A stretch of 18,484 nt of DNA. Source: CAYMLQ01 sp964390795 (GTDB lineage: Bacteria; Verrucomicrobiota; Kiritimatiellia; RFP12; UBA1067). Position numbers and translations under genes: made by a program. The notes beneath the pieces were generated by a model that had not been told where the DNA came from, ran no database searches, and was given only the letters and a program-made list of their open reading frames with translations. The stretch is from positions 1 to 18,484 of the forward strand of contig CAYMLQ010000076.1 of assembly GCA_964390795.1 (NCBI GenBank). The letters run 5' to 3'. Of this stretch, positions 1-9,500 are shown piece after piece (positions within the stretch are counted from its first letter, which is position 1; every line of letters starts with the position of its first letter).

Positions 1-579
1 CCCCATGCCGGAGGAGATGGGGCGGCCTTTGGGGCGGATCAGGGAGTAGTCGAAATGCACCACTCTGTTGGCATACTCGGGGAAGGGCTGACCGGTGACG
101 AAGTAGGTGGAGAGCAGCGCGCCCAGGGCGTCGGACCAGCCCTCGATGGTGTCTGGGATCACAAAGGTCTCGTTGGTACCCGTCGGCTTTGCGATGCCGG
201 GGAGCGCCTCGATGTGGTGCGTCTGCACCGAGAAGCCGACGCCGCAGCCGCAGAGCAGCAGCCAGAGCGCCTCCTGGAAGAAGCGCGGGCGGTCGCAGTA
301 CGAGGTGGTGCAGTTGTAGATGCGCGCGTGCTTGCGCAGGATCGGGTCGCCGCCGAACTGCATGGCGCGCTGGCTGCCCAGCACCATGCGCTTCTTCATA
401 GCCGCCTCGCAGATCGCGAGCAGGTCGTCGACATTGATGCCTTTGGACGCGAAGTGGCGTCGGTGCATGTCGATCACCCGCTCAACCGCCTCTTCGAAGG
501 TCTCGCGGCGCATTTTCTCGGGGATATAGCGGCTGTATTTGGAGGTGAAAACGTAATTCTTGAGAGATTCGATGCTCAT
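1..579 (-). CDS. nrdJ: Adenosylcobalamin-dependent ribonucleoside-triphosphate reductase, class II (partial, N-terminal 193 residues)
   Basis: The reading frame is open from the ATG at 579 to the left edge, so the gene is cut by the window. It encodes the start of a class II ribonucleotide reductase, which makes deoxyribonucleotides in the cytoplasm using coenzyme B12 and a thiyl radical. The translation begins MSIESLKNYVFTSKYSRY. Around residues 68-77 it has GSQRAMQFGG, then IYNC with C90, which I take as the N-terminal partner of the redox-active cysteine pair of this family. FQEALWLLLCGCGVGFSVQ follows at about 101-119, the typical GxGVGFSV motif. The radical-site and C-terminal cysteines lie outside the window. 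A weak Shine-Dalgarno AGGA lies about 8 bases before the ATG. The gene is divergent from gluQ across a 213-bp gap holding two NrdR-type boxes. Family assignment is by recalled motif and is strong; whether the substrate is a di- or triphosphate is less sure. Confidence 0.88.
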   Translation of the reverse strand, partial: MSIESLKNYVFTSKYSRYIPEKMRRETFEEAVERVIDMHRRHFASKGINVDDLLAICEAAMKKRMVLGSQRAMQFGGDPILRKHARIYNCTTSYCDRPRFFQEALWLLLCGCGVGFSVQTHHIEALPGIAKPTGTNETFVIPDTIEGWSDALGALLSTYFVTGQPFPEYANRVVHFDYSLIRPKGRPISSGMG

Positions 580-657
580 GACAGGTCCTGGAGTGAAAAA
601 AGGGTGAACAAAGGTGGTAACAGACGCGGGAGGCAAGAGAGCGTCCCGTAAAGAACG

Positions 658-673
658 GCTCTATATATAGTAG
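658..673. promoter_or_regulatory. NrdR box 1 (proximal to nrdJ)
   Basis: The core CTATATATAG at 661-670 matches the NrdR-box core CwAtATaTwG at all ten positions and is itself a palindrome. It overlaps the proposed -10 of the minus-strand nrdJ promoter. NrdR is the nucleotide-dependent repressor of ribonucleotide reductase genes. The outer three bases on each side match the consensus poorly. Confidence 0.7.
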
Positions 674-695
674 GTGCGGGCTGAGAAGTCCACAA
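667..695 (-). promoter_or_regulatory. Candidate sigma-70 promoter of nrdJ
   Basis: On the minus strand TTGTGG (690-695) and TACTAT (667-672) are separated by 17 bp. Both hexamers are moderate matches. Their overlap with the two NrdR boxes is what a repressed nrd promoter should look like, and it predicts a leader of about 80 bases. Confidence 0.45.
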
Positions 696-705
696 CATTT
701 TGTGG
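690..705. promoter_or_regulatory. NrdR box 2 (distal to nrdJ)
   Basis: CCACAACATTTTGTGG is a 16-bp sequence with perfect 6-bp arms and a 4-base centre. It agrees with the NrdR consensus acaCwAtATaTwGtgt at about 12 of 16 positions. Its centre is 32 bp from that of the box at 658-673, about three helical turns, which is the usual spacing of paired NrdR boxes. It covers the proposed -35 of the nrdJ promoter. Confidence 0.72.
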
Positions 706-792
706 TTTATCTGTAAGTCCTTCATTTCCAAGGGAATCGGATATCTGGATTTTGGGCTTCCGTCCAGCGGTCGCGACAGGTATGATGGAAAC

Positions 793-1806
793 ATGATGGA
801 AAAGGGCATAGGACAGAGGGCTCAGGGGTCAGAGTTCAGGGGGCGGCTGGCGCCAAGTCCGACGGGCGCGCTGCATCTGGGCAACGCCCGAACCTTTCTG
901 ATCGCCTGGCTGCGGGTTCGCAGCCAACATGGGACGCTGGTGATGCGCATGGAGGATCTGGATCACCCCAAGCACAAGCCCGGCGCCGAGGCGGCGGCGC
1001 TGCACGATCTGCGCTGGCTGGGGTTCGACTGGGACGAGGGCCCGGATCTCGGCGGGCCGCACGCGCCTTACACGCAGACGGAGCGCAAGGCGTTTTACGC
1101 GCAGGCTTTGGAGGTCTTGAGGGCCAAGGGCCTGGTCTATCCCTGCGTCTGCACGCGGCGCGATGTGGAGGCCGGGCAGTCCGCACCGCACGCGGAGGAG
1201 GGGCTCTACTACCCCGGTACCTGCCGGGGCCGCTTTCAGGACTATGCGTCCGCATGCCGAGCGCTGCCCGAGGGGCGGCTGCCCGCATGGCGCTTCCGCG
1301 TGGCGGAGGGCGAGACGGTGCGCTATGAAGACGTGTTCCGCGGAGCCTACGCTCAGGACGTGTCGGCGCTGAGCGGGGATTTCGTGCTGGCGCGTGACCC
1401 GCAGGGCGCGGGGTACATGCTGGCGGTGGTGGCGGACGATGCGGCGATGGGCATTACGGAAGTGGTGCGAGGCGACGACCTTCTTTCCGCAACGCCGAGG
1501 CAGCTCCTGCTTTACCGGGCGCTGGGTCTGCCGCCGCCCGCGTTCCTGCACGTGCCGCTGGTGGTGAGCGAAGAGGGCCGCCGGCTGGCCAAGCGGCACG
1601 GCGACACGCGCATCGGCGCGCTGCGCGAGGCGGGGCTGCCGCCGGAGAGGATTATCGGCCTGCTGGCCTGGTGGTGCGGCTGGGCAGCCTGGGGCGAGAG
1701 CCTGACACTGCGCGAGCTGCTGCCGAAGTTTGACCTGCGTACGCTGCCGCACGTGCCGGCCGTGCTGACACCCCAGGTAAAAGCGGCGCTCGGGATCTGC
1801 GGGTAG
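793..1806 (+). CDS. gluQ: Glutamyl-Q tRNA(Asp) synthetase
   Basis: This is a truncated paralogue of glutamyl-tRNA synthetase (337 residues) that attaches glutamate to queuosine at the wobble base of tRNA(Asp). The class I signature is RGRLAPSPTGALHLGN at residues 16-31, with HLGN as the HIGH-type motif. The second active-site loop is LAKRHG at 265-270, a KMSKS equivalent. A zinc site of GluQ type is visible as C118-x-C120 followed by Y140-x3-C144. There is no anticodon-binding C-terminal domain, which separates it from GltX. I chose the ATG at 793 because the frame upstream of it (from 700) runs through the nrdJ control region; the ATG at 796 is equally possible and the ribosome site is weak. 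It is divergent from nrdJ, and no clear promoter of its own was found. The protein is a little longer than the usual roughly 300 residues because of a 15-residue N-terminal lead. Confidence 0.9.
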   Translation: MMEKGIGQRAQGSEFRGRLAPSPTGALHLGNARTFLIAWLRVRSQHGTLVMRMEDLDHPKHKPGAEAAALHDLRWLGFDWDEGPDLGGPHAPYTQTERKAFYAQALEVLRAKGLVYPCVCTRRDVEAGQSAPHAEEGLYYPGTCRGRFQDYASACRALPEGRLPAWRFRVAEGETVRYEDVFRGAYAQDVSALSGDFVLARDPQGAGYMLAVVADDAAMGITEVVRGDDLLSATPRQLLLYRALGLPPPAFLHVPLVVSEEGRRLAKRHGDTRIGALREAGLPPERIIGLLAWWCGWAAWGESLTLRELLPKFDLRTLPHVPAVLTPQVKAALGICG

Positions 1807-1863
1807 GGGACGGAGGCGCAACCCGAAGACATAGTGACGAAATGCGGACACATATGCCCGGAC

Positions 1864-1891
1864 TTGGATTGCGACGCGTTTCTCCTATAAT
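1864..1891 (+). promoter_or_regulatory. Candidate promoter of the sialidase-like gene
   Basis: A perfect -10 TATAAT at 1886-1891 lies 16 bp after a weak -35 TTGGAT at 1864-1869, in the 111-bp gap after gluQ. A Shine-Dalgarno AAGGGAG at 1906-1912 precedes the ATG at 1918 by 5 bases. The promoter suggests this gene is not simply co-transcribed with gluQ. Confidence 0.55.
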
Positions 1892-1917
1892 GAACTCAAA
1901 ACGAAAAGGGAGCTGTC

Positions 1918-2737
1918 ATGAGAAGTGTGTTTGTTCTGTCGCTTGCGTGTGTTTGCTTGGCAGGGTTGGCTGTCGCGGAAACGGGCGGGCCGGTGCGTCC
2001 GGCGCGAGAGCTGGACATTCGCTTCGGAACTCTCGTTTCACGACACAATTCCCGCCCTCGAGACCGACCCGGCCATCGATTTCTTCGGCGTGCCGTTCTA
2101 CTCTTCGGCCTATCCCCAAGGGGCGCTGCCCGCGCCCCGGCGCAACAGCGCGCCGATCGGCTGGCTGGAGACCAACGTGGTGCAGATCCATGATCCCGAT
2201 CACCTCTGGTTCGACCCCGCAGGCAAGACGTTCCACCTGTGGGCGCGCGCGCACACCGGTGGTACGGGCTACGCCGCTATCGCCAAAGTGGTTGAAAGCG
2301 CCGACGGGGCCATGACCACGATGCTGGAGAAAGTGCCCTCGGGCAAGACCGCGCTCTTTCTGCCGTGCCCCGGCGGACAGATGCGGTTCCACGTGCTCTA
2401 CGACGAGCCGACCCGGCTCTACTGGCTGCTCAGCTCGCAGGCGACCGACTCGATGACGCGCGCGGAGCGGCTGCCGGAGACGCGCTTCAACCTGCCCAAC
2501 AATGAGCGCCACCGCCTGCAGCTCCACTTCTCGCGGAACATGGTGGACTGGTGTTTCGCGGGGCTGGTGGCGACGGGCGCAACGCCGAAAGAGGCGCGCC
2601 ACTACGCGTCAATGAGCATCGACGGCGACAACCTCTGCGTGCTTTCGCGCAGCGGCGACAGCCGCTCCAAATCCGCCCACGACGGCAACCTCGTCACGTT
2701 TCACACGGTGAAGGACTTCCGCAAGCTGGTGTACTGA
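1918..2737 (+). pseudogene. Exported sialidase/glycosidase-like beta-propeller protein, interrupted by a +1 frameshift
   Basis: The ATG at 1918 has a good ribosome site and opens a clear signal peptide (MRSVFVLSLACVCLAGLAVA, then ETGG). That frame continues to RELDIRF and then turns into unrelated sequence ending at 2193. The body lies in the next frame from 2027 to the stop at 2735-2737, beginning ELSFHDTIPALETDPAIDFFG. Removing one G of the GG at 2026-2027 joins them as RELDIRFELSFHDT, a 272-residue protein. The body contains WLETNVVQIHDPDHLW, FHLWARAHTGGTGYAAIAKVVE, LFLPCPGGQMRFHVLYDE and SRSGDSRSKSAHDGN. This fits exported sialidase/BNR-type or GH43-like propeller proteins of PVC bacteria; the exact substrate cannot be told. 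It looks short for a full propeller. A real mutation, a sequencing error and, less likely, programmed frameshifting are all possible. It faces the DUF1080 gene tail to tail, 27 bp away. Confidence 0.7.
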
Positions 2738-2764
2738 CAGCAGGCGTGATTGCTCTTCTCCGTT

Positions 2765-3430
2765 TCAGGGAAGGGGGGCGAGCGTGATGTTGCGGAATTC
2801 GATCGGGCCGCCTTCGCTCTGCAGGCAAATCTGCCCCGCATCGGTATAGGCGTCCTTGCCGGAGTTCTGCAACACGCCGTTGACGCTCGAGGCGATCGTG
2901 TTGCCTTTCACCACGATGTCCACGCTGTTCCATTCGCCGTCGGGTTTTTCGGAGGAGTCGGCCTGTTTTTTGACCGAGCGGTTCTTAGGGTTTTCAAGGC
3001 CGTTGAGCGTAGCCGTCGAGAGCAGGACGAAGTCCCCCGCGCTGCCCTTTTTGAGTTGCGTCTCAATGGCTTTGGGCAGGAAAAAGGTGTCAGGCCCTGT
3101 CTTCAGCACGAAGATGCCGCTGTTCATCTGCGCCGAGGTGCCGTACCAGCGGTACTCGACGTGAAGCTTGAAGTCGGCATAGGTCTGCCGGGTCATGAGG
3201 TAGCCAAAGGGTTTGCCGGTACAGCGGATCACGCCGTCGGCCACCGTCCAGGTGACGTCCGGGGAACTGCCGGGCTCGGCGGTGATGTACTTGGTCCAGC
3301 CGGCGAAATCCTTGCCGTTGAAGAGCTGGATTTGCTCGGTGGGGCGCACGGGCTGGGCCTTGACGCTGATTTCTTCGGCGTTGACGTTCAGAAGGCATGC
3401 CAGGGACAGGCTGGCCAGAAGCTGTTTCAT
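2765..3430 (-). CDS. Exported DUF1080 (3-keto-disaccharide hydrolase-like) protein
   Basis: This 221-residue protein has a signal peptide (MKQLLASLSLACLLNVNA, cleavage after about residue 18), so it should act in the periplasm or outside the cell. The DUF1080 entry motif LFNGKDFAGW lies at residues 36-45. It is followed by WTVADGVIRCTGKPFGYLMT, FKLHVEYRW, MNSGIFVLKTGPD, the EWNSVDIVVKGNTI strand and a closing GGPIEFRNITLAPLP. The fold is a concanavalin/GH16-like jelly roll; family members are linked to carbohydrate breakdown, some to 3-keto-glycosides. I chose the ATG at 3430 over upstream in-frame starts because of AAGGAG six bases upstream and the immediate signal peptide. Its length is typical of a single-domain member. 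It converges on the sialidase-like gene and diverges from the giant surface protein gene. Confidence 0.88.
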   Translation of the reverse strand: MKQLLASLSLACLLNVNAEEISVKAQPVRPTEQIQLFNGKDFAGWTKYITAEPGSSPDVTWTVADGVIRCTGKPFGYLMTRQTYADFKLHVEYRWYGTSAQMNSGIFVLKTGPDTFFLPKAIETQLKKGSAGDFVLLSTATLNGLENPKNRSVKKQADSSEKPDGEWNSVDIVVKGNTIASSVNGVLQNSGKDAYTDAGQICLQSEGGPIEFRNITLAPLP

Positions 3431-3463
3431 ATGGGACTCCTTGCTTTGAAGTTGACGGGTGAG

Positions 3464-3492
3464 ATTTAAGCACACTGCGTGAAGAATGACAA
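3464..3492 (-). promoter_or_regulatory. Candidate promoter of the DUF1080 gene
   Basis: On the minus strand TTGTCA (3487-3492, five of six matches to the -35 consensus) is followed after 17 bp by TTAAAT (3464-3469). It lies 34 bp before the start codon in the divergent gap. Confidence 0.5.
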
Positions 3493-3507
3493 AGAAGAAT
3501 ATAGTGA

Positions 3508-3536
3508 TTGCGGTCTCCCGCCATAAGCGCTACATT
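3508..3536 (+). promoter_or_regulatory. Candidate promoter of the giant surface-protein gene
   Basis: TTGCGG (3508-3513) and TACATT (3531-3536) are 17 bp apart. A palindrome GCGG-TCTC-CCGC at 3510-3521 overlaps the -35 and could be an operator. The match is only moderate. The gene itself has a strong AAGGAG at 3554-3559, 6 bases before its ATG. Confidence 0.35.
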
Positions 3537-3565
3537 ACAAGTATCGTCTATTTAAGGAGTCGGGT

Positions 3566-6500
3566 ATGAAAAAACAAATGGTTGTCGGAGTGGCTCTTTT
3601 GTCGGTCGTCTGCCTGCCGCTTTTTGCGGCGGATGTCGTGAAGCAAAACAATACGGATCCTTTAAATGCGGGGTCATCGTGGGTCAGCGGGGTCGCGCCG
3701 ACAGCGGCGGACCTAGCTATCTGGAGCAATCAAGTGACTGCCGCGAACACGGTCGCGCTGACGAACGCGGCGAAATGGTACGGCATCAAGATTGCCAATC
3801 CCGGCGGCGCTGTGACTATTGCCGGGACGAGCATTCTGACCCTAGACAGCAGCACGGGTTCGGACATCAACATGACGACCGCCACGCGGGATCTCACCTT
3901 CGAGGTTCCTGTAACGATGACCAACGCTTCTCTGACGGACGTGGCTGCGGGACGCACCCTGACGTTCAAAGGGCCTCTCACCATCGCAACGGTGGGCAAC
4001 TGGGGCCGGATCGGGTTGGGAACGGTGGTCTTTGACGGCACTGTGACCAGCGCGGTCGCCACCACGCTGGAACTGCAGCGAGGAACAAACGTTTTTACGG
4101 GAAATAACGGAGGAGTGAATTTCACTTCCACAGCCTCCGGGTCGCGCATCATCGTGGGTCGTAATTCGCTTGTTGCAACGCTGATCATCAGCAACGGCGT
4201 TCATGATGTGCGCGGAGTCAACCAGGAGAACAATGCGAATTATATCGGCTTGGGTGCCACGGGAACGCTCATCCTGGAGGGCGGCAGTCTGCGTTTGGCC
4301 TACCTGCGCCAGGCGATCAACGGCGGCAACGGGACGATCACGGTCAATGGCGGCACGCTGGAGGTGACGCAGGGCAGCGAGGCGCTGACGACGGCCGGTT
4401 ACGGGCACATGATCGGCAATCAGCACACGGATGGCACGGACGCGCAAACGGGTTCAGGGACGCTGACAGTCAACGGTGGTCAGGCGCTTTTTACCAATGG
4501 CATCGTCAAGATCGGCAGCAAGAGCGCCGCGTCAACCGGGTCGCAGGCTGTCACCCTGAACGGCGGTACCCTCGCCACGCGTCGCTTTTATGTCGACAGT
4601 TGCCCGCTCGTGCCCAAGACTGTCACGCTCAACGGCGGCACCCTGCGCGTCGCGGCCAGTGGCAGCCTTTTCGACGGGCCGGCGGTCACCAACGGCACGC
4701 TGGCGGTCAAGGTGGGCAACAACGGGGCGGTAATCGACACCGGCGCGAACGACGTGACCAACGCGCCCGCGCTGCTGGCGGCTGGGATGGGCGGACTGAC
4801 CAAACTGGGCAGCGGGACGCTGACCCTGGCCGGGACGAACACTTATACGGGGCGTACGCTCGTGCAGGCCGGGCTGCTGCGTTTTAGCGGTGCGGCGGCG
4901 ACGCTTCACCCGGACCTGATGTTTTCTTCAACGGGTGGGTTGTCGTTGAGGGACGGGGCGCTATCGACGTTTTCACCTTCCGTGTTCTCGAATCTGGTGG
5001 CCGGCGCCGCCACCGTCGAGTTGGAGATGTCGGCTGTCGGCTCGGCCAGCGATAGGGTGGCCTTACCGGCAGACGCGTGGGTCGGGCGCATCAATGTGGC
5101 GCCGTATGTTCAGGGAACAAACCTTCGTGTGAAGCGTTCCGGCGACTACGTGATCATGTCCTATGCGGGGATCGCCCCGGACGTGAGCCGTTTCACCGTG
5201 CTGGACCCTGCGCCCCTGTGTACCTACACCTTCTTGCTGAACGGGACGGAAAAGACCGTCACGCTGCGGGTGGCTTACGGCACGGGCGTATCGGAGTGGA
5301 TGGCCACGGGCGGAGGCGCGTGGGAAACGGACACCAACTGGTCGACCCCTCCGGCCAACGCGGCAGGGACGCGGGTTTTGATGGGCGACTACGCCTTGAC
5401 GGCACCTGCTACGGTGACGGTTGCATCCCCGGTGACACTGGGCGGCATGACGATCTCCAGCCTTTTGGGTTACACGCTGTCCGGCTCGGGGGTCGCATTT
5501 GACAGCAGCGTATTCGCACCTTATCTGACGGCCGAGAAGGGGAATCATGTGGTCTCCGCGCCGCTGACGCTGACGGGCCCGCTGACGGTGGCCCCGGCAT
5601 CGGGCGCGGCCGTGACTCTCGCGGGCGCTGTGGGCGGAAGCGGGTCGCTGGTCAAGGACGGGGTCGGCGAGGTCATCCTCGGGCAGGCCAACAGCTACAG
5701 CGGCGGGACGGTGGTGAAGCAGGGTGCGTTCGTGCTGACGGGCCCCGCGACGCTGGGCTCCGGGACGCTCACGGTCGACGGTGGCTCCGGATTCCGGTTC
5801 GGGTGCTCCGCGCCGCTGACGTTCACAAGCAGAGTGGTGGTGGCCACCACAGCGAGCTTCAATACGGCCTCCAACGACGTCGCGCTGACGGGCGACATCG
5901 ACTGGCAGGGCGCGAGCCGGGCGCTGGTGAAGTCCGGCCCCTATGAGCTGACGCTAAGCGGCACAGGTTCCGAGATCGAGCTGGCCAAGCTCCAGGTCGA
6001 GAACGGCACCCTGCGGTTTGCAAGCGGCGCCAACTTCCAGTTGCTGAACACCTCAGAGCGCGACGCGATCAACCTGAAGACGATCAACAGCTACGCCCGC
6101 CAGATTGTCGTGGAGTCAGGCTCGCAGGTGACGGTTGCGGGCGTGGACATGGAGAACGGACTCAGCAACACGGTGACGGTCAGCGGAGGAAGCCTTCGGC
6201 TGCTCGGAGGCGGGGTCTCCGGCGATGCGGTGGCGATGCGCGGGCAGGGCGTGGGCGTGGACCGCTTTGTGGTGGACGCCGGCGAGGTGACGGTCGAGGA
6301 CGGCAAGTGGTTCGGCGTCGGGTTCCGCGTGGGTGACGCGTATCTGGTCATCAACGGCGGAACGACTACGCTGAGCCGCGTCTCGCTGGGCGCCCGCGAC
6401 ATGGATATGGATTTGTCGGCGCGCGGATTCGTGAACATCAACGGCGGCTTGCTGGAAGTGACAGGCAATTTCGGTTGGATGGGCAGTTCCACGGTGGGGC

Positions 6501-9500
6501 GCACGAATATTGTGACGCTGGGCAGCGGGACGCCCGGCAGCGGCGTATGGCGCACCTGCGCGACCAGTAACCCACGGTACGACAAGAACAACATGCCGAT
6601 CATGCGGTTCAACGGCGGCACGCTTGAGGCGCGCGGCTTGGCGGCGTACGGCGCATCCTCGCTGAGCGATTATTTAAACGGCGCGAAAGAGGTGACGGTC
6701 GATGCGGGCGGTGCGCGGGTCGACACGAAGGGATTGGACGTGGGTATCGCGCAGTCGCTGCAGAAGGGCGTGGTCACGGACGGCGGACTCACCAAGCTGG
6801 GCGCGGGCCGGCTCACGCTGGCCGGCGCCTGCGCGTTTACAGGGCCGACGACCCTCAGTGAGGGCACGCTGGCCGTGCCGGCCAGCTACGCGTCGGGCGG
6901 CTTGAACTTGGCCGCAGAGACTGAGCTGATCCTGGTCAACGGCGTGGTGCAGACGCTGACGCTGAGCACGGCGACGCTTGCTTCGAATGCGAAGATCACG
7001 TTCGAGGCGCTGGCCGACGCCGGCGCGTGCGATCGTATCGACCTTCCGAGCGGGGCGACGGTGGGCGACCTGACCGTCTCGGTGGTGCAGGCGGGCACCT
7101 CCGTACCCGTGTCGCGGCCCGGCGACTACGTACTCTTCACGTTCGCGGGCAGCGCACCGGTCGTGAGCGGCTGGACCCTGCTCAATCCCCCCGCGGGCCG
7201 CAGCAGCTCGCTTGAGGTCGTGGGCAGTACGGTGGTGCTGCGCATCGCGTATGCGGCGGGCGCCTCCATTTGGACGAATAACGGCTCGGGCGACTGGGAA
7301 ACGGCGGGCAACTGGACCGTGGCCCCTGCGGATGCCGCAGGCGCAGCGGTGCGCTTCGATGACGCCATCGCGGCGCCGGCCACAGTGACGCGTTCGGCGG
7401 GCTCGACGGTCGGTTCGGTGACCTTCAACAATTTACAGCCCTATACGCTGGCCGGTGCGGCCCTGACGCTGGCGAGCGGCGGTGCGGAACCTGCCGAGAT
7501 CAAGGCCGAGAGCGGCGTGCATACGGTGACTGCGCCGTTGACGCTGGCAGGCGAAACGGTCGTCCGCGCGGCTGCGGGCGCGGCTGTGGCGCTGAACGGC
7601 AACGTCAGCGGCAGCTCGGCGCTGACGGTTGAAGGCCCCGGCGCGCTGGCGCTGCCCGACCTGTCCGGCTTGGCGGTGCCGAGTCTGAATCTGGTCGGCG
7701 CGGGCGTGCTGGCGGTTTCCAACAGCGTGACGCTGTCCCTCCCTGTCGCACTTGGCGACGGCGGCGGCGTGCTGGCCCCTGCCACAGGAACGACGCTCGA
7801 CATCTCGTCCGCCGTGACCGGCACGGGCAGCCTGACCAAGCAGGGCTCGAGTTTCGCGGCACTGACGAACGCCAACGCGGCCTATTCGGGTGCCACCAAA
7901 GTCAAAGCCGGCACGCTGCGTCTCGACACCCTGCCGGGCGGCGGCGTCGAGTTCGGGCAAGGCACGCTGCACTACGTCGGCACCGGTGCAGCGGCGGCTG
8001 GCGGCTACACGCTCGATACGGGCGACGCGACCCGCGCGGGCGTGCTGCGAGCCGACGGCGATATCACTTTCCAAGGCAGTGTCAGCGCGGCTTCCGGTGC
8101 GCTGGTCAAGACCGGGCCAGCCACGGTGACCTTCACCGCGCCGGGGCTGAACGTCTTCAACGCGGGTAATGGCGCGGGTGCCAGCCACACTGTTCTGGAC
8201 ATCGGCGCGCGCGGCGACAGCCCCACGACCGGCTTTAGCGGGTTCAACGTCGCGGACGGAAAAGTCGTGATCGGCGCGCCGGGGCAGACCAACCTTTTCA
8301 ACGGCTTGCTCGTTGTGGGGCTGAACTCCACGACGAATGCGAACGCCGAGACGGCGGGCTTGCTGGACGTGGTCGGTGGCGTGACCACGGTGAGCGACGC
8401 GCTGATCGTCGGACGTAGCAATGGCACCACCAACACCGCGCCCGTGGCGCGCACGTCGAAGCTGCGGCTGCTCGGCGGAGACCTGTCGGTTGGGACGCTG
8501 GTTCTCGGTCGTGTGCTCACTCCAGCCGGTCACAGCTCCGCGCCGGAAGCGGAGATTTCGGGCGGCCTGCTGAGCGCGACCAACTCGGTTATTGTGGGCG
8601 AACAGGCGGGTGTGACAGCAACGCTGAAGCTGAACGGCGGCACGCTCGTCGCGCCGAACATCGTACGAATCAACGGGTCGGCCCATGTCCTGTTCAACGG
8701 TGGTGTCTTCCGACCGAGCGCGGACGCACAGACGCTGCAAGGTCTCACCTCGGCCAAGGTCGGTGCGGGCGGCGCGCTGTTCGACCTTTCGCGCGTGAAC
8801 GCTTTCACGCTGTCGCAAGTGCTCACGGCGGACGCCGCAGACGGCGGCCTGACCAAGACGGGGTCGGGTAGATTAATCGTGAGCGGCAAGCAGCGTTACG
8901 CTGGCCCCACGCTGGTTTCGGAGGGTGCGTTGCGCATCCCGGTGGCGGGAGGTCTCTCGAACGTGACCGTCCTCACCGTTTCTCCGGGCGCCGCGTTGGA
9001 GCTGGATACGGCGAACACGCAGACGGTCAGCCTCGCAGGGCTAACACTGGGCGCAGCTTCGTCTGCGCCGGCGGCTGTCGCGCTGCCGTTTTTCGCTGAT
9101 GGAACGGCATATAGCCGGCTGGCCGTGAGCGGCCCCGTCTCGCTGGGCGCGGTTGCTTTCACGTTCGCACGGGTGGGGCTGGGCGACGAGTTCGGCATGA
9201 ATGGCACGTATACGCTGATCACCTACACGGGGAGTGATCCGAGCGTGCTGGGCTTGAGTGTGGCGAATCCGCTGTATGGCAAGAGTTACTCGTTCGCGGC
9301 CGCTTCCGGCGCGGTCGCGATGACGGTTGCGACAGACTACACTGGCACGCACGGCGGAGCCCTCTGGCAGGTGGCGGGCGGCGGCAACTGGTTCGACGCA
9401 GGCAATTGGGTCTCCGCGCCCGGCGCGGGCGGCGCGGGGCAGCGCGTGCGTTTCGACAGCAGCATCACCGCGCCCGCGCCCGTGACGCTCAACGACGCGG

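Noticed and set aside
55..651. A 198-residue open frame on the plus strand opposite nrdJ.
   Set aside because: The opposite strand encodes a clear ribonucleotide reductase over the same bases.
580..792. A cobalamin riboswitch before the B12-dependent reductase gene.
   Set aside because: No B12-box-like sequence or long conserved fold is visible; the leader is only about 80 bases.
1799..1825. Possible terminator after gluQ (CGGGT...ACCCG).
   Set aside because: The stem is 5 bp with a 17-base loop and no T-tract follows.
829..1851. A 340-residue antisense frame across gluQ.
   Set aside because: GluQ carries all class I and zinc-site motifs on the plus strand; the antisense translation is Arg/His-rich shadow.
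2750..3469. A 239-residue plus-strand frame opposite the DUF1080 gene.
   Set aside because: The minus strand has a signal peptide, a strong ribosome site and the DUF1080 motifs.
7433..8818. A 461-residue open frame on the minus strand inside the giant gene, with other long antisense frames at 9041-11398.
   Set aside because: They mirror the GC-rich codon pattern of the plus-strand gene, are Arg/Ala-rich low-quality translations, have no ribosome sites and no family likeness.
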